Notes under the pieces: generated by a model
The model's input: only the letters and a program-made list of their open reading frames with translations
Databases searched by the model: none
Told to the model about the DNA's origin: nothing
Shown here: positions 23,111 to 33,504 of the stretch, one piece after another
Position numbering within the stretch: the first letter of the stretch is position 1
Layout: every line of letters begins with the position of its first letter
Made by a program: the position numbers and the translations under genes
Assembly (NCBI GenBank): GCA_022747635.1
Contig: JAKTNV010000042.1
Location: 1,130,001-1,194,000, forward strand
Direction of reading: 5' to 3'
DNA from: Hetaerina americana
Taxonomy: Eukaryota; Arthropoda; Insecta; Odonata; Calopterygidae
DNA length: 64,000 nt

Positions 23111-24585
23111 ATATTCTCTCGGCTCTTCGCTGCGCTCCCCCGTTTTTATGATTGTTTTTCTCTTGGCGAACGCATTGCTATTTACGACTTGGTTTAATTG
23201 CCGTTTCACTGTTTTATCCACACTCATTTTAATGTCTCCCCGGGATTTTTTTTCGCGGAATTTGATTGTGATATCGGTGATTTCCAAAAAATAGCTTCAG
23301 GTTCGCCGAGCGTTTTTATCTCTCTTCCCTTGCTCCCCGTCTTGGTTTTTCGTTGCTTCTTCATTTTTTTCTGCGTCGAGCGTATCGCGTCCCTTAATAG
23401 AAATGAATTTGGGAGGAATCCTGCGCGGCCTAGGAGGAAAATGAATTCTTTTACTCGGTAAATTACCCTGTTCGGGCAAGGAACCTGGGATGAAGACATT
23501 TCCTTTCATTGCCCGTTGTTGAGATCCCCGGGATGCATTCTCAGAGCGGTGGGATTCGATGCTCTTTTGTCCTCCTCATGCGTTTTTTCTCTCACGCTCT
23601 CACTCCACCCCCATAGAATTCCTCCGGGAAATTAGCTACCTCTATGGCTCATCGGCTTAATTCGATGTCAGGCTAAAACCCTGGGGTTCCCGAGTTCTCT
23701 CCTGTTTTATTTGCGTGTTTTCATTTTCCACGGGATTTATCTCTCGGAGCCACTTTGGTGTCGAGGGAACTCTTGACTCGCCTCGCGTCCTCTCCTCCCT
23801 GTTTTATTCCGCGACTTTTCCCCCTAAATCCCCCTCGCATAATGCGGGCGTAACATTTCCAAATTATGTCCGTCCAGACGTGCTGCAAAAATTCAGCGAT
23901 TTTGCAATAAATTAATCAAGAATAAGTGAGATGAAAATCAATGTCACGATTCTGCCTCTTCCCTTGCCACGTTTTGCAAACTTTGTCCAATAAAATTGCG
24001 AGCAATAAAGGCGAAAATGAATGTTTTTCAAATTCACGCATTTCGTTCGAAAATGAATGTTTTTCAAATTCACGAATTTCGTTCTCGTTGAAAATCTCAC
24101 TCGAATGTATTTCTGGTTATAAATTCGAAAGGATATATAAGAAACGATAATAATCTAAACAATTTCTCTTGTTTAAACCCGTTCTCCACTCTTTTCAGTT
24201 AATTATAAAATATCTTGGAGTTAAAAATTTATCGCGAAGATAGCATTTTTAGCTTCATCCGCGGGTATCCACCAAACCCTTTTCTCTGTCACAATAAACT
24301 AACACTCGGTGGAATTCCGTTGCCGAGGTCGGCACATCGAGATTCAAGCGATTTACGGGACGCTAACTTATCCGGCCTACTCTTTTTTTTGTTACGACGG
24401 AAGCCCTTTTATTCTCTCTCAGGCTACGCGGCGGAGTCCTATTCCAGTTTTTCGGAGCGAAAGGAAGATGGAACTGGTTTTTTTCCTCCGCCTCCTCCCA
24501 TCGCCTTCCCGGGTGCTGCTGCGAATGTGCCGTGCGCATGCAGCGGTTGGCCGCTCGGTTGTTAAGGCCTCGAAAGCAGAAGGCC
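23111..24585. other. Mixed-composition spacer with a 36-bp tandem duplication
   Basis: Balanced to AT-rich sequence without recognisable genes. It contains the tandem duplication at 24012-24083 listed separately. Confidence 0.5.
24012..24083 (+). repeat. 36-bp tandem duplication
   Basis: Two adjacent 36-bp copies, starting at 24012 and 24048, both begin CGAAAATGAATG and differ at one base (acgCatt versus acgAatt). The near identity suggests a recent local duplication. Thirty-six is a multiple of three, so both strands read through it, but no gene is evident. Confidence 0.9.
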
Positions 24586-24589
24586 AATC

Positions 24590-25060
24590 GTTCTCTCACC
24601 CGTTTCTTCCCTCTTCTTTCCCCATACTTCGTCCCGTCTTCTGCTGCCCACCAATCCTCTCCCTCTGAACCTCTCAAGAATGTGCCGCTCGAAGAACCCT
24701 TTCTTAGCTCTTTCCCTAATCATCTCTCTTCCAAATCCACCTAGGCCCCCTTCCTCCAACTCCCCCCATGCCCTCAACCCCCGTGGCCCTTCAGGCTCCC
24801 CGCACAGACGCGCATACACACACAAACACGCACCGTGTGTGGCCCCGCACGCCAGTCAAGTCTTCTCGCCCCGCCTCCGCTAAATCCACCCTCTCCCCCC
24901 CCCGCACTACTTTGCGCCTCCCCTAATCCCTCCATTCATCAATCCTCCTCCTCTCTCATTTCCCACGTCTCTCACTTCCATTTTCCTCCGCACACCTTCT
25001 CCCCCCCCCCATTATCCCTCTCCCAGACCTCTCCCGCCCAGCCACCAATCCCCCTTTGTT
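24590..25060. other. Polypyrimidine island 7
   Basis: C+T-rich on the + strand with C-runs at about 24893-24903 and 24999-25008, and an acacacac patch near 24815. Pro/Ser-rich chance frames only. Confidence 0.65.
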
Positions 25061-25064
25061 CGCG

Positions 25065-25532
25065 AAGTACTCCTCTCATCTCGACTCTTTTAACAAGTGT
25101 TTCAAGCGAGGTGTGCGCGCTTGGTGTTTCAGTTTACATGGAATTTCCAATTGCGTTCTTTCCATCTCGGATCGATTCGGGACCTTAAGAGAGCCGGGGG
25201 AGGGGTCGACGGTGGCAAATGCTAATTTATTTCCTGCGTGGCGCTGTTTATCTTTTCCTTTTGCCTTTTCCGGTGCGAGTGTTGTGGAGTAAAGGCGATC
25301 TGACCATGCGCGAGGAATTCCACGTTAATTAAGTTCAGATTAAGTTCTTTGATTGGAGGGCGTGGGATTTTTTTTGTGGTAGTAAAATGGGGGCTTGCTC
25401 GTCAAACGGAAGTACCTAAATAAATAGTGGTTCATTTGTGTATATTATCATATTTTCTCTCAGTTAATTTTCCTATCTTGCCCATCACGCCCCTTGTCCA
25501 TTTAATTTGAAATCGTTTGTATATATTGAATT

Positions 25533-25536
<4 letters not shown>
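25065..25536. other. Spacer, nothing recognisable
   Basis: Mixed composition, with no recognisable coding or RNA signal. It ends at the TA microsatellite next to the deleted mariner. Confidence 0.5.
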
Positions 25537-25609
<73 letters not shown>

Positions 25610-25610
25610 T
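25537..25610 (+). repeat. (AT)n microsatellite
   Basis: An AT dinucleotide run to 25603, then catatata, abutting the terminal repeat of a mariner element. Mariners insert at TA, so this run is a ready target. It may also have expanded from the duplicated TA. Confidence 0.95.
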
Positions 25611-25649
25611 ACAGGGTTCGTCCGGAAAATAAGTGTACTGACTCCTGGG

Positions 25650-25678
25650 CTGGGCGCGCCGCTCCCAGGCGCGCCCAG
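25650..25678 (+). repeat. GC-rich hairpin in mariner leader
   Basis: CTGGGCGCGCC at 25650-25660 and its reverse complement at 25668-25678 form a perfect 11-bp stem around a 7-nt loop. It lies between the terminal repeat and the transposase start. Confidence 0.85.
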
Positions 25679-25815
25679 CACCGCTCTGACGGGCTGCGAT
25701 TGGAGGGGGGTATGTTGGCAAGCGACGCTGAAAAAGGCAGTCGGCTCTGAGCTGTGGTGTAGTGAGGAGCTCTGTTAACGCGAACCTCCACGCTCGACCC
25801 ACGTCACGGAACGCG

Positions 25816-26004
25816 ATGCCGGAGCAGCGTTATTCCATCAAATTTGCGGTAAAGCTTGGGAAATCGTCTACCGAAACTGTCGGTATGTTTAACCAGGCTT
25901 ACGGGGAGTCAGCCATGTCCAGAAACATGATCTTTCGGTGGCACAAGATGTTCGTGGAGGGCAGAGAAGAGGTCGACGACGAGTCTTCGAGAGGTTCCCG
26001 ATGA
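25816..26004 (+). pseudogene. Mariner transposase N-terminal fragment
   Basis: About 62 codons encode the helix-turn-helix DNA-binding region, including TETVGMFNQAYGE and the segment IFRWHKMFVEGREEV. The frame then ends where the catalytic domain should begin. If translated it would make a DNA-binding domain without nuclease activity. Nothing here shows expression. Confidence 0.8.
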
Positions 26005-26115
26005 TGCCTTCGCGGGAGCGTTCCAGGAATGTGAACGCCGCTGGAACAAGTGTATCGACTCACAAGGGTCCTATTTTGAGGAATATTAGCTTAAGATATG
26101 TAAAAGTGTAATTAA

Positions 26116-26138
26116 TCTGTTTCTGTATATATGAGTAT
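26116..26138 (+). repeat. 23-bp direct repeat, left
   Basis: This 23-bp sequence, which begins TCTGTTTCTG and ends ATGAGTAT, recurs exactly at 26573-26595. The pair brackets 434 bp that carry a tRNA-like head. The length is at the high end for a target-site duplication. Confidence 0.85.
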
Positions 26139-26572
26139 TTATTCGCCGTTTGGCGGGATTTCGTGTTTGAATGTGTATTTGGCCAATGTGGCTCATCTCT
26201 TTCTTCTGGCTATGCGTGCCACGAAACGCACTGTTCCTTTCCTGTATGATGTTGTATGAATTCTAACCCACTGTCCTTTCCTTTCCTTGTGTATTGTCTA
26301 TTTCTCCTTAGGTGGGTGAAACTGCCCCCTGACGCCATCTCTTGGCTGAAAGAATCGGGGCGCTTGGCGACATATTAGACCCACGGATCTCAGGGTAAAT
26401 TGACTATCCTCGATAGCTCAAGTGGTTAAGAGCATCCGCCCGGCAAGTGGAAAGATCCGGTGTTCGAGTCCCGGTTGAGGAAATATTTTTACTCTTGTGA
26501 TCCGTTCGATTCCGCCTTCCCCACCTCTATTGTGTTCGTCCTTTATGTGTGTTCCTATCCCTTTTCCTTATA
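26139..26572 (+). mobile_element. Putative 434-bp insertion with internal tRNA-like sequence
   Basis: The segment between the 23-bp direct repeats contains about 268 bp of unrecognised sequence, a 76-nt tRNA-like cloverleaf, a T5 run and a C/T-rich end. If it is an insertion, removal would leave the mariner C-terminus running straight into the TA repeats at 26593. The tRNA-like part lies in the middle rather than at the 5' end, unlike a simple SINE. An alternative is a segmental duplication of the 23-bp flank. Confidence 0.45.
26407..26482 (+). tRNA. tRNA-like sequence C (SINE head or tRNA pseudogene)
   Basis: The acceptor stem TCCTCGA/TTGAGGA pairs fully (one G-T). The D stem is GCTC/GAGC and the anticodon stem TCCGC/GTGGA. 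The loop is CCGGCAA, again with C at position 33 and nominal anticodon GGC. The T arm around GTTCGAGTC is mismatched. A and B boxes are recognisable and a T5 run lies at 26486-26490. It shares the CCGG loop start and a downstream ATTTTTAC with the copies near 17.6 and 17.9 kb, which suggests one family. Confidence 0.6.
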
Positions 26573-26592
26573 TCTGTTTCTGTATATATGAG

Positions 26593-26595
<3 letters not shown>
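26573..26595 (+). repeat. 23-bp direct repeat, right
   Basis: Exact copy of 26116-26138. It runs directly into the following TA microsatellite. Confidence 0.85.
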
Positions 26596-26627
<32 letters not shown>

Positions 26628-26640
26628 TTATTTATTTATT

Positions 26641-26683
<43 letters not shown>

Positions 26684-26696
26684 TTATTTATTTTTT

Positions 26697-26759
<63 letters not shown>
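26593..26759 (+). repeat. Compound (TA)n/(TTTA)n microsatellite
   Basis: TA dinucleotides interrupted by TTTA blocks. A unit of about 52 bp (TTTATATTTATTT then TA repeats) starts at 26621 and again at 26673, so the array has a higher-order period. Confidence 0.9.
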
Positions 26760-26762
<3 letters not shown>

Positions 26763-27425
26763 GGACCTTTAGTTTAAATGAGAACAAGTTCCTTAGGTTC
26801 TTCAACATAATTCACCTTTGGACTTATAACTCAAAGACCTTTTTTACTTTCCTCTCTTTTCTCTTAATTTATTTTATGCATCAGGATTGTATGTTGAAAC
26901 TTTAAATATGTAGAAAACGAAAATATTGGGAGAAATGTGCCTTTAAAAATAAATTAAAATAAAGCTGTATGCCACTCCAAAATGTAGCATGTTATTTATT
27001 TTTACGGAAAGAATGGATATACCCATGGATTTATGCGGGTATGATATCTAGGTGTTAATTTTAAGCTGGATCAATTGCTCTTCCGCGAGATGTACTATTC
27101 GAATGGCTTCAATTTTAACCGGGAGGGAAAGCTAGTTTGGTGTAATTAGGAAAGCAGAGGTAGTTACTTGAAGGTAGAGGTATCACTTGATGAGTGTGTG
27201 TTGCGGTGATGATTAACTACTTCCCACTCCCGTTTGTCTACTCTCTGACTCTCTTTATCGGAATTAACTTGTGACAGATTCAACATTATATCTATTTATG
27301 GCGCGTAATTAAACTAGGCTAGCTTTTCCTACGTTTAGAAATAATGTCCGAATGGATCATGCGCTGTTTATCCTTCTCCTTGAATCCCCTGATGCTAATT
27401 CCCCGCTCTAATCCGTTCCGACTAC
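26760..27425. other. AT-rich spacer, nothing recognisable
   Basis: AT-rich, with no recognisable coding or RNA features. Confidence 0.5.
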
Positions 27426-27429
27426 CGAT

Positions 27430-28180
27430 TACTCATGACTCCTTCTCTGTCCAATTCCACCTTCAACCACATACGCTCCCGTCTCTTTATTTCGCTCCCG
27501 AAATCCCTCCTTGAGCCCAGTTTCATTCCCCAACAGCCGTCTTACTCTCTCTCCCTCTCTTACCATCCCACCTTCCCCATCTCGTGTTAATGGTGCCCGC
27601 CGCCGCCCCGATGGCAGTGGTTCCAAGCGCACACACGTATCCCACCCCCCCTTACCTCTCCCAAGCCCTTCTATCCCACTCCTTTCCTCCTTACCCTTTC
27701 GCCCCACACCCACCTGCATGCTCCACCCCTCAACCTTCGCCCTCCCCCCACCCGTGCACGCCCCTTGGCCCATTCTCCCACCCCTTTCCTCTACCGAATC
27801 GCCGCTATTTATTTCCTTCAATATCTTATCCGTTCTCCGCGCTCCCCCTTTCAATGCCTCTCTGCTATCAGCCATCGATAGATATTTCTTGGCCCCCATT
27901 TCGCCCAGGGAAGCTATTCCGATTCTCCAATTTCCCCTCCCAGGGAGTGCTATCTGCTCCAACCTCATCCCTCCCCCTCAACCCGCGAGAAACGGGGAGG
28001 TGAAAGAGTCGCCTCCTTCCCTCTCCCTCCTCTCCTCCTCCTTCTTCTTCCAAACCCTTCTCCATTGCCTGGGCACAACTTGCGCCCTTTTTTTCCGTCC
28101 GTCTGTCCCTCCCTCTCTCTCTCGCCTTCATTTATCACGTCGCATACCTCAAGCCCCCGGCGAAATGAAGGGCTCCCTCT
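27430..28180. other. Polypyrimidine island 8
   Basis: C+T-rich on the + strand. The 225-codon Pro/Ser/Leu frame and its 179-codon Gly/Arg/Glu mirror on the minus strand are composition artefacts. Confidence 0.75.
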
Positions 28181-28184
28181 TGTG

Positions 28185-30695
28185 TTAACACGTACGCTTT
28201 TCCTCCTATGTTTCGATTTTTCTCTCCTCTGGTGCAGGCTCTCTGGATCGTATTTTTTTGTAAACTCTTTGAGGTATTTATATGCGCCGTACTTTATGGT
28301 TTCGCTTTGTCTCTCTCGCCTCCTCCTCCTCGTGCCTCCCACTTCGTGCCGATGTATCTTTTTCCGACTGGAGAAACATATCGCGGTCGTTAGATTTTTG
28401 AGGTTCGCTCATATAAATAAATGCTGATTTATTAAGTGTTCCTCACATTTTGCTACTGAAAATACGAGTTGAGGTTTCAGTTATATCGCTTCCGACAGGA
28501 AAGAACAGTTCAATTTGAGAAAGTTCATGGGTTAATCTAGGTAGAAGATCATCTAACATTACTTGTAATCAATAAAAAGCCACCATCAGAAGGTGTTGAG
28601 TGACTTCCTTTGCGAAATGATTGTCAGACTGTTAAATGAACTAATGTCCTTTGCAGCTCAATTGCATTCTCGTCGGCAGCATGGAGTAAGAGAAATATGT
28701 GTTATGGCAAGCGCTTTTATTTATTAATCCAAATATGAAAAAATGCTGGGATAACTGGCTTATGGTTCTTTATTCCAAATAATTTATCAAGTAAATATAA
28801 TATTGAATAACTGATCTAAGCACTTTTCCACTTGGTATGTTATTCATTATGTTCAACTTCCACCACACCACGGCTGAAGCCATTCAATTTTTAAATATAA
28901 TAAGTATACTTAAGTATGTTACTTAGTAAATTGTAACTTCTAATGTTGTCTTCTCTAATGGAATGTTACTCATGATAATTAGCCACGAGTAGTAACAATT
29001 ACTGTAGTTGTCAGTGCTGATACTGTAATTTTATTAAGTGATGTCTTTACTCTTTTACGTTTCACGTGCCTCAATATTTAAAAAACCAAACATAAACAAA
29101 AGAGCTTATAAACCCAGCCTTCCCATTATGTTGATGCTCCGTAATTTTACGGTGATACATACTTGTACAAATCTCGTCAACAATTTCCCTTGTTTGCTGA
29201 CAATATCTATTTAGAGACGAAGGTAGTTTATTTGAAGATACATATGATCATTCCCCATTTGGGAGAACTTGGAATTTTCAGTATTTGGATTGACATGTAT
29301 ACAAAAAGTATGGAAAAACTTACGGTTGGAGGACTGTTAAAAATATGTATGCTCTCTCTCATTGCATGATAGTTTGATTCATCCATAGGAAATCTTTCTA
29401 ATCATGCCCTGAGCGGCCATGCTTAATTGCTGTCGCTGACGTGAAAACGAGAAACGTCTGAGAAATATGTCGAGACTTTGTGCGTCGCTATTCATTGTCT
29501 TCCCATTAGCATGGGTTAAACCATCACGTTAATTGAGGTCAACTAGTTTTTTTTAATGCCCTGAGATTTGTTATGAGATTACACTGCGGGGAAGAGCGCA
29601 AGAGATGAATCCTGACCCTGCTCTCAAATCCCGAACTGGAGATCCTAATCCTCCGCCTCGTAAGGAGTATAATCTTACGCGTCACTTTTATGGTCTTCTC
29701 GGCTCTGAACTAGGACTTCGGCGTATTTTAGTCGCAGTTTTTATCCGCGCTTGGGGATAAAAGAGTGCCCCATTTTAGCAATCGTTTCTCCCTTTATGGC
29801 CCGTATATTAGGTATTAGCTTTTCTGCCTTGGGAACGCTCATAAAGCGTTAATTGCTCCGTGAAAGTACGTTCTGGGGGTGTGGAATGAATATTACTTCA
29901 ACGTGAAGCTGAAATTAACAAGCGTTTCACCCGCGAAAAACATTCGCTCATTCAAAAGAGAAAACAACGTAAAACAAACGAAAGTCCACAAATTCGCCGA
30001 AAATGTGTGCGTAATTGCCTTTTGTAATTTGCTTATGGTTAAAATTGATATTATTATCGTATTGCGTGTGCTATTACATTAGCCAATTAACTTGTTTAAT
30101 TAAACTACGTTTATTTCGGAACTATTAGTTTAGGTGTGCGTTAGAAAATATCGGATGTCTCGCGAACTATCAATAATAGTGTTTTCGCCTACTGGAGAAT
30201 ATTTAGAGGTGCATATAATTATCCAGCTCCCTCTACAATGTCTTCGTGCGCATTTACGTGCGCGTCGCGCGCAATATAAAGTGTCCTCGGGTATAGAGGA
30301 TATCTGTGCTCTACTTTGTGATGGTGTGAGTTGGGGTAGAGAAATTCATTGTGCGGGGGAGTGAGATTTCAGCAGCTATATTCATAAATTAGTCCCGACC
30401 ATTTTGGTTATTTATTCCTTTAATGAGCTGATTAATTAACATTCCTTTTCTTTAATCGTCGCTTTCAGGGGTCGCAATATATTTCTTTTCCTCTCTTTTG
30501 TGGCCGTCTCACCCAATCTTCTCCCGCTGAGCTCTCCCCATTTTGCTGTCGCCCACCATGGATGTTGTTGGTGTGAGCGTAGATTGTACCCGCATAAATA
30601 AACAATCCCTTCATAGACTTCGCCTCTCGCCACGTCGCCGGAATTTCGCTCATCAGTTAGGCCTGCATGAAGTTTTATTCAGGTAATAATCCCGG
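28185..30695. other. AT-rich tract, nothing recognisable
   Basis: AT-rich with stops in all frames. Short frames (60-76 codons) show no family resemblance. Confidence 0.55.
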
Positions 30696-30699
30696 CCCG

Positions 30700-31290
30700 A
30701 ACATCCTCTGGCGTTGCATATTAGCTCCCTAATATCAATTCCGTTTCATTCGGGGCCTCTTGCTCCTAGTCGTTGCCCCTCCCCCAACTCCGAAGACTCC
30801 AATATCCCACTGCGCCTCCTCGTCCCGGCCAAAACCCCTTGCTCGCCTGCTGACGAGCCCCAGTCCAGCATTCGAACACGCGGAGACCCTCCCTTCCCTT
30901 CACCGACCTCTCCTCTTCGGGGGATTGCGCTCGTGGCACACTTGATACTCGACATTCTCTATGTGATAATCGGCGAGTGAAGGAGACGAGGGAGTTATAG
31001 AAATGTGCCTGTCGCCCGTTCTATTCGAGGATTCATCTTCCTCTCCTCCTTATAACCCCCTGCTCTCGGCCATCCTTTTCCACCCCTTAATCCGTCACAC
31101 GCACGCAAGACCCACGGCGACGGGAACGTCTTCACCCCCCGCGCCGCATCGCGATCGTCGTCTTCGCCGTACTCCAGCGGGTGCTCCCTCTCGCTTCCTC
31201 AAGTTTCCCTCCACATTCCTTCTCTATACGTCGCCCACCTCCCCTCCCCCAAGGGCACCCCCCTCTCCTCAATCTTTGCTACTTTATTTG
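30700..31290. other. Polypyrimidine island 9
   Basis: C+T-rich on the + strand in two parts, about 30740-30920 and 31010-31290. Ser/Pro-rich chance frames only. Confidence 0.65.
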
Positions 31291-31294
31291 TAGT

Positions 31295-33500
31295 TACGCT
31301 TCGGAATTTCGGATTAAGGGGGATTAATGTGGTCGTGCGAGTTGTAGTATGTTGTGCCTCCCAGTTTTCGTTTATCCCTGTGTGTTTTGCGGCACACTAT
31401 GCGTGCGTGCGTTATGGTTATTATCGTGTGAGTGGGGTGTGTGGTTTAAGAAGAGGCCAGGAAGCCCCTATAAGGTGGAGGACGAAAAATCGGAGGTCCT
31501 TCCTGGCGTCCTCCGGCCCTAGTCTCACAGCTGCATTATGAGTGACGTGTAGTTAGCACCAAATTCGTAGCTTTTACGGAAGTCGTTTTAAAAGTGCATA
31601 ATATCTTCGCAAGTATTTACTGTCACTATTTCTGTCGGTGTACGCTAAGAATATTTTCCTTAGAATTAGTACCTATTCAGGTAGAGCATAAACCTTTCCC
31701 CTTTATGCTAAACTCATTTGGCTCACAATTAGAACGCATTCAGGTGGAGTGGAATTTCGCGACACCATTTATCTCAAACTGTTGCGTTGGCTGAAATGAG
31801 CAATTAAAGGGTAAAATCTGCTGTATAATTGAGAGCATTACTACATTTAATAGGCGATTAAATGCAGATTTGTTTTGAGACATGGTACTCGCAGTGATGA
31901 AGCTGTATCGTGCTGTAAATATTCTACAAAAGCATATCACATTTGATCATTCACCGTCCGCATAGAACGTTGAGTTGGAACCGAAGGAGCTTCGCGAGTA
32001 ATGCCGCTAATTGCTATCGCCACTTCCTAAGCAATGCGTTCATTATGTTATATTAAATATATATATTTGCAAATTGAAAAGAACTGTGTAAAATGCCTTC
32101 TCTCCTTATTTTTCCTCGAAATGAATAGAGTCCCGTAGGCTTCGGTAAATTTACATGTTACGTTGGTACCACTTTATTTGACTTTCTCTGTGAATAGGCG
32201 GTGAAAATTGATGGGATCACTTTGAATGTTGAGATCACCAAAGAAAACATCAGTTGCAAGCATAAAGATGTATGGAATGATATAGATGAGAGTTAGTAGT
32301 TTATTTCCACAATATTTTGTGTGGGATGAAAATTCTCCTCCGAATTGTATCCTATAGAGGCGGTGGATGGTACTAAGAGAGGGTACAGAAGGCAACTCCA
32401 GGAGCTCTCTTCTTTTCCAATCTAAAAAATGAACTATTAATTTATATGGTGTAACAACAAGTGGTAAAATCGCATCCTACTGTGAAACACGAAAGATGAG
32501 GTCGGGAATAAACAGCGGGGCAGCAATTAGAGACCAGGATTGAGTCACAATTCATCAAGGATAACATCGTCCAATTAATAGATCCTCTCCAACTAAATGT
32601 CCATATATTTACGCATATAATATTATTTATAATAAATATATATTTGCCGAATTGTGTCATGAAGACTTACACAGTATTTTAGTGAAACTCCAAAAATATC
32701 AAAATAATTCGTATTAATTGCAATATAGTATTCCGGTGCGTGACATTTATCCCTACATTAATTATTTTACTTTGAAGGTTCATTCAATTTATAAAACGAA
32801 GGAATGTGTGGGCAAATGATTGCAATATAATTATATGGTTTTAAGCGCTTATAGTTGCTTTCCTAAGTCTTTGGAAATGTAAAATTTATATTAACAGCTG
32901 TAATATTTCAAGTCATATATTATTGGAGTTGAATTCCTTATTTATTGTATGCATTATGTGTACTTAAATACTGAGTTCAATTTTCAAGCGAATATATTTC
33001 AATTTTCAAGGATAGAAGAGTGTGAAACAAGTGGATTGTGTATTAACACTACACTTGACGTATACATACTGTATTTACTGTGCACTATTCAGCTGAGTAT
33101 TATGCCATGTAATAAATACGTAGTAGCATTTACAAATGCTCAGAGAACTGTACTTTGTTGTTATTTTTCTCTTCGTTTACAAATGAATTCTTAATTTCAT
33201 AAATAAATATTTGTAATTATTTCATCAGTGGAAAGGAATTATGTATATCGTCGGTTTTCCCCGTATGATTTCGTTGGATGAAATATTGTGGAAATCGTTG
33301 CTTTTTATTCTTTAGTTTGTTTCATAGGTTACTTATTTTACTAAAATGAACGGACTATTTTTGTGCTTTATTTACTCTATTAGCTCTCTTTTTTAATTAT
33401 ATAATTGAACACGAAGTGTGGCGTGACATTTTTCTGAAATCTTAATCCTTTCTTTGGGAGATTAACTTCTCCCAGTAAATGCGTTCTCCACTAGCTTCTT
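31295..33500. other. AT-rich tract, nothing recognisable
   Basis: AT-rich, with ORFs under about 85 codons and no recognisable family. Confidence 0.55.
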
Positions 33501-33504
33501 AGCT

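Larger units (their letters stand above)
25612..26089 (+). mobile_element. Internally deleted mariner element (one terminal repeat left)
   Basis: The left end begins CAGGGTTCGTCCGGAAAATA directly after a TA, as in mariner terminal repeats. The N-terminal coding part starts at ATG 25816 (MPEQRYSIKFAVKLGK) and holds the DNA-binding helix-turn-helix. An upstream in-frame ATG at 25762 gives a longer frame. The N-terminal frame stops at 26002-26004. From about 26003 the next frame reads DDAFAGAFQECERRWNKCI and ends GSYFEEY plus a stop at 26087-26089, the usual mariner C-terminus. All three catalytic acidic residues are lost in the deletion. No matching right terminal repeat is visible before the TA repeats at 26593. 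The copy cannot move by itself. Confidence 0.88.

Noticed and set aside
23640..23705. Possible tRNA-like sequence (tggctcatcgg and gggttcccgag)
   Set aside because: The A-box match is fair, but the B box is wrong and no stems pair.
29590..29690. Possible tRNA-like sequence on the minus strand
   Set aside because: Only loose similarity to box B. Stems do not form.
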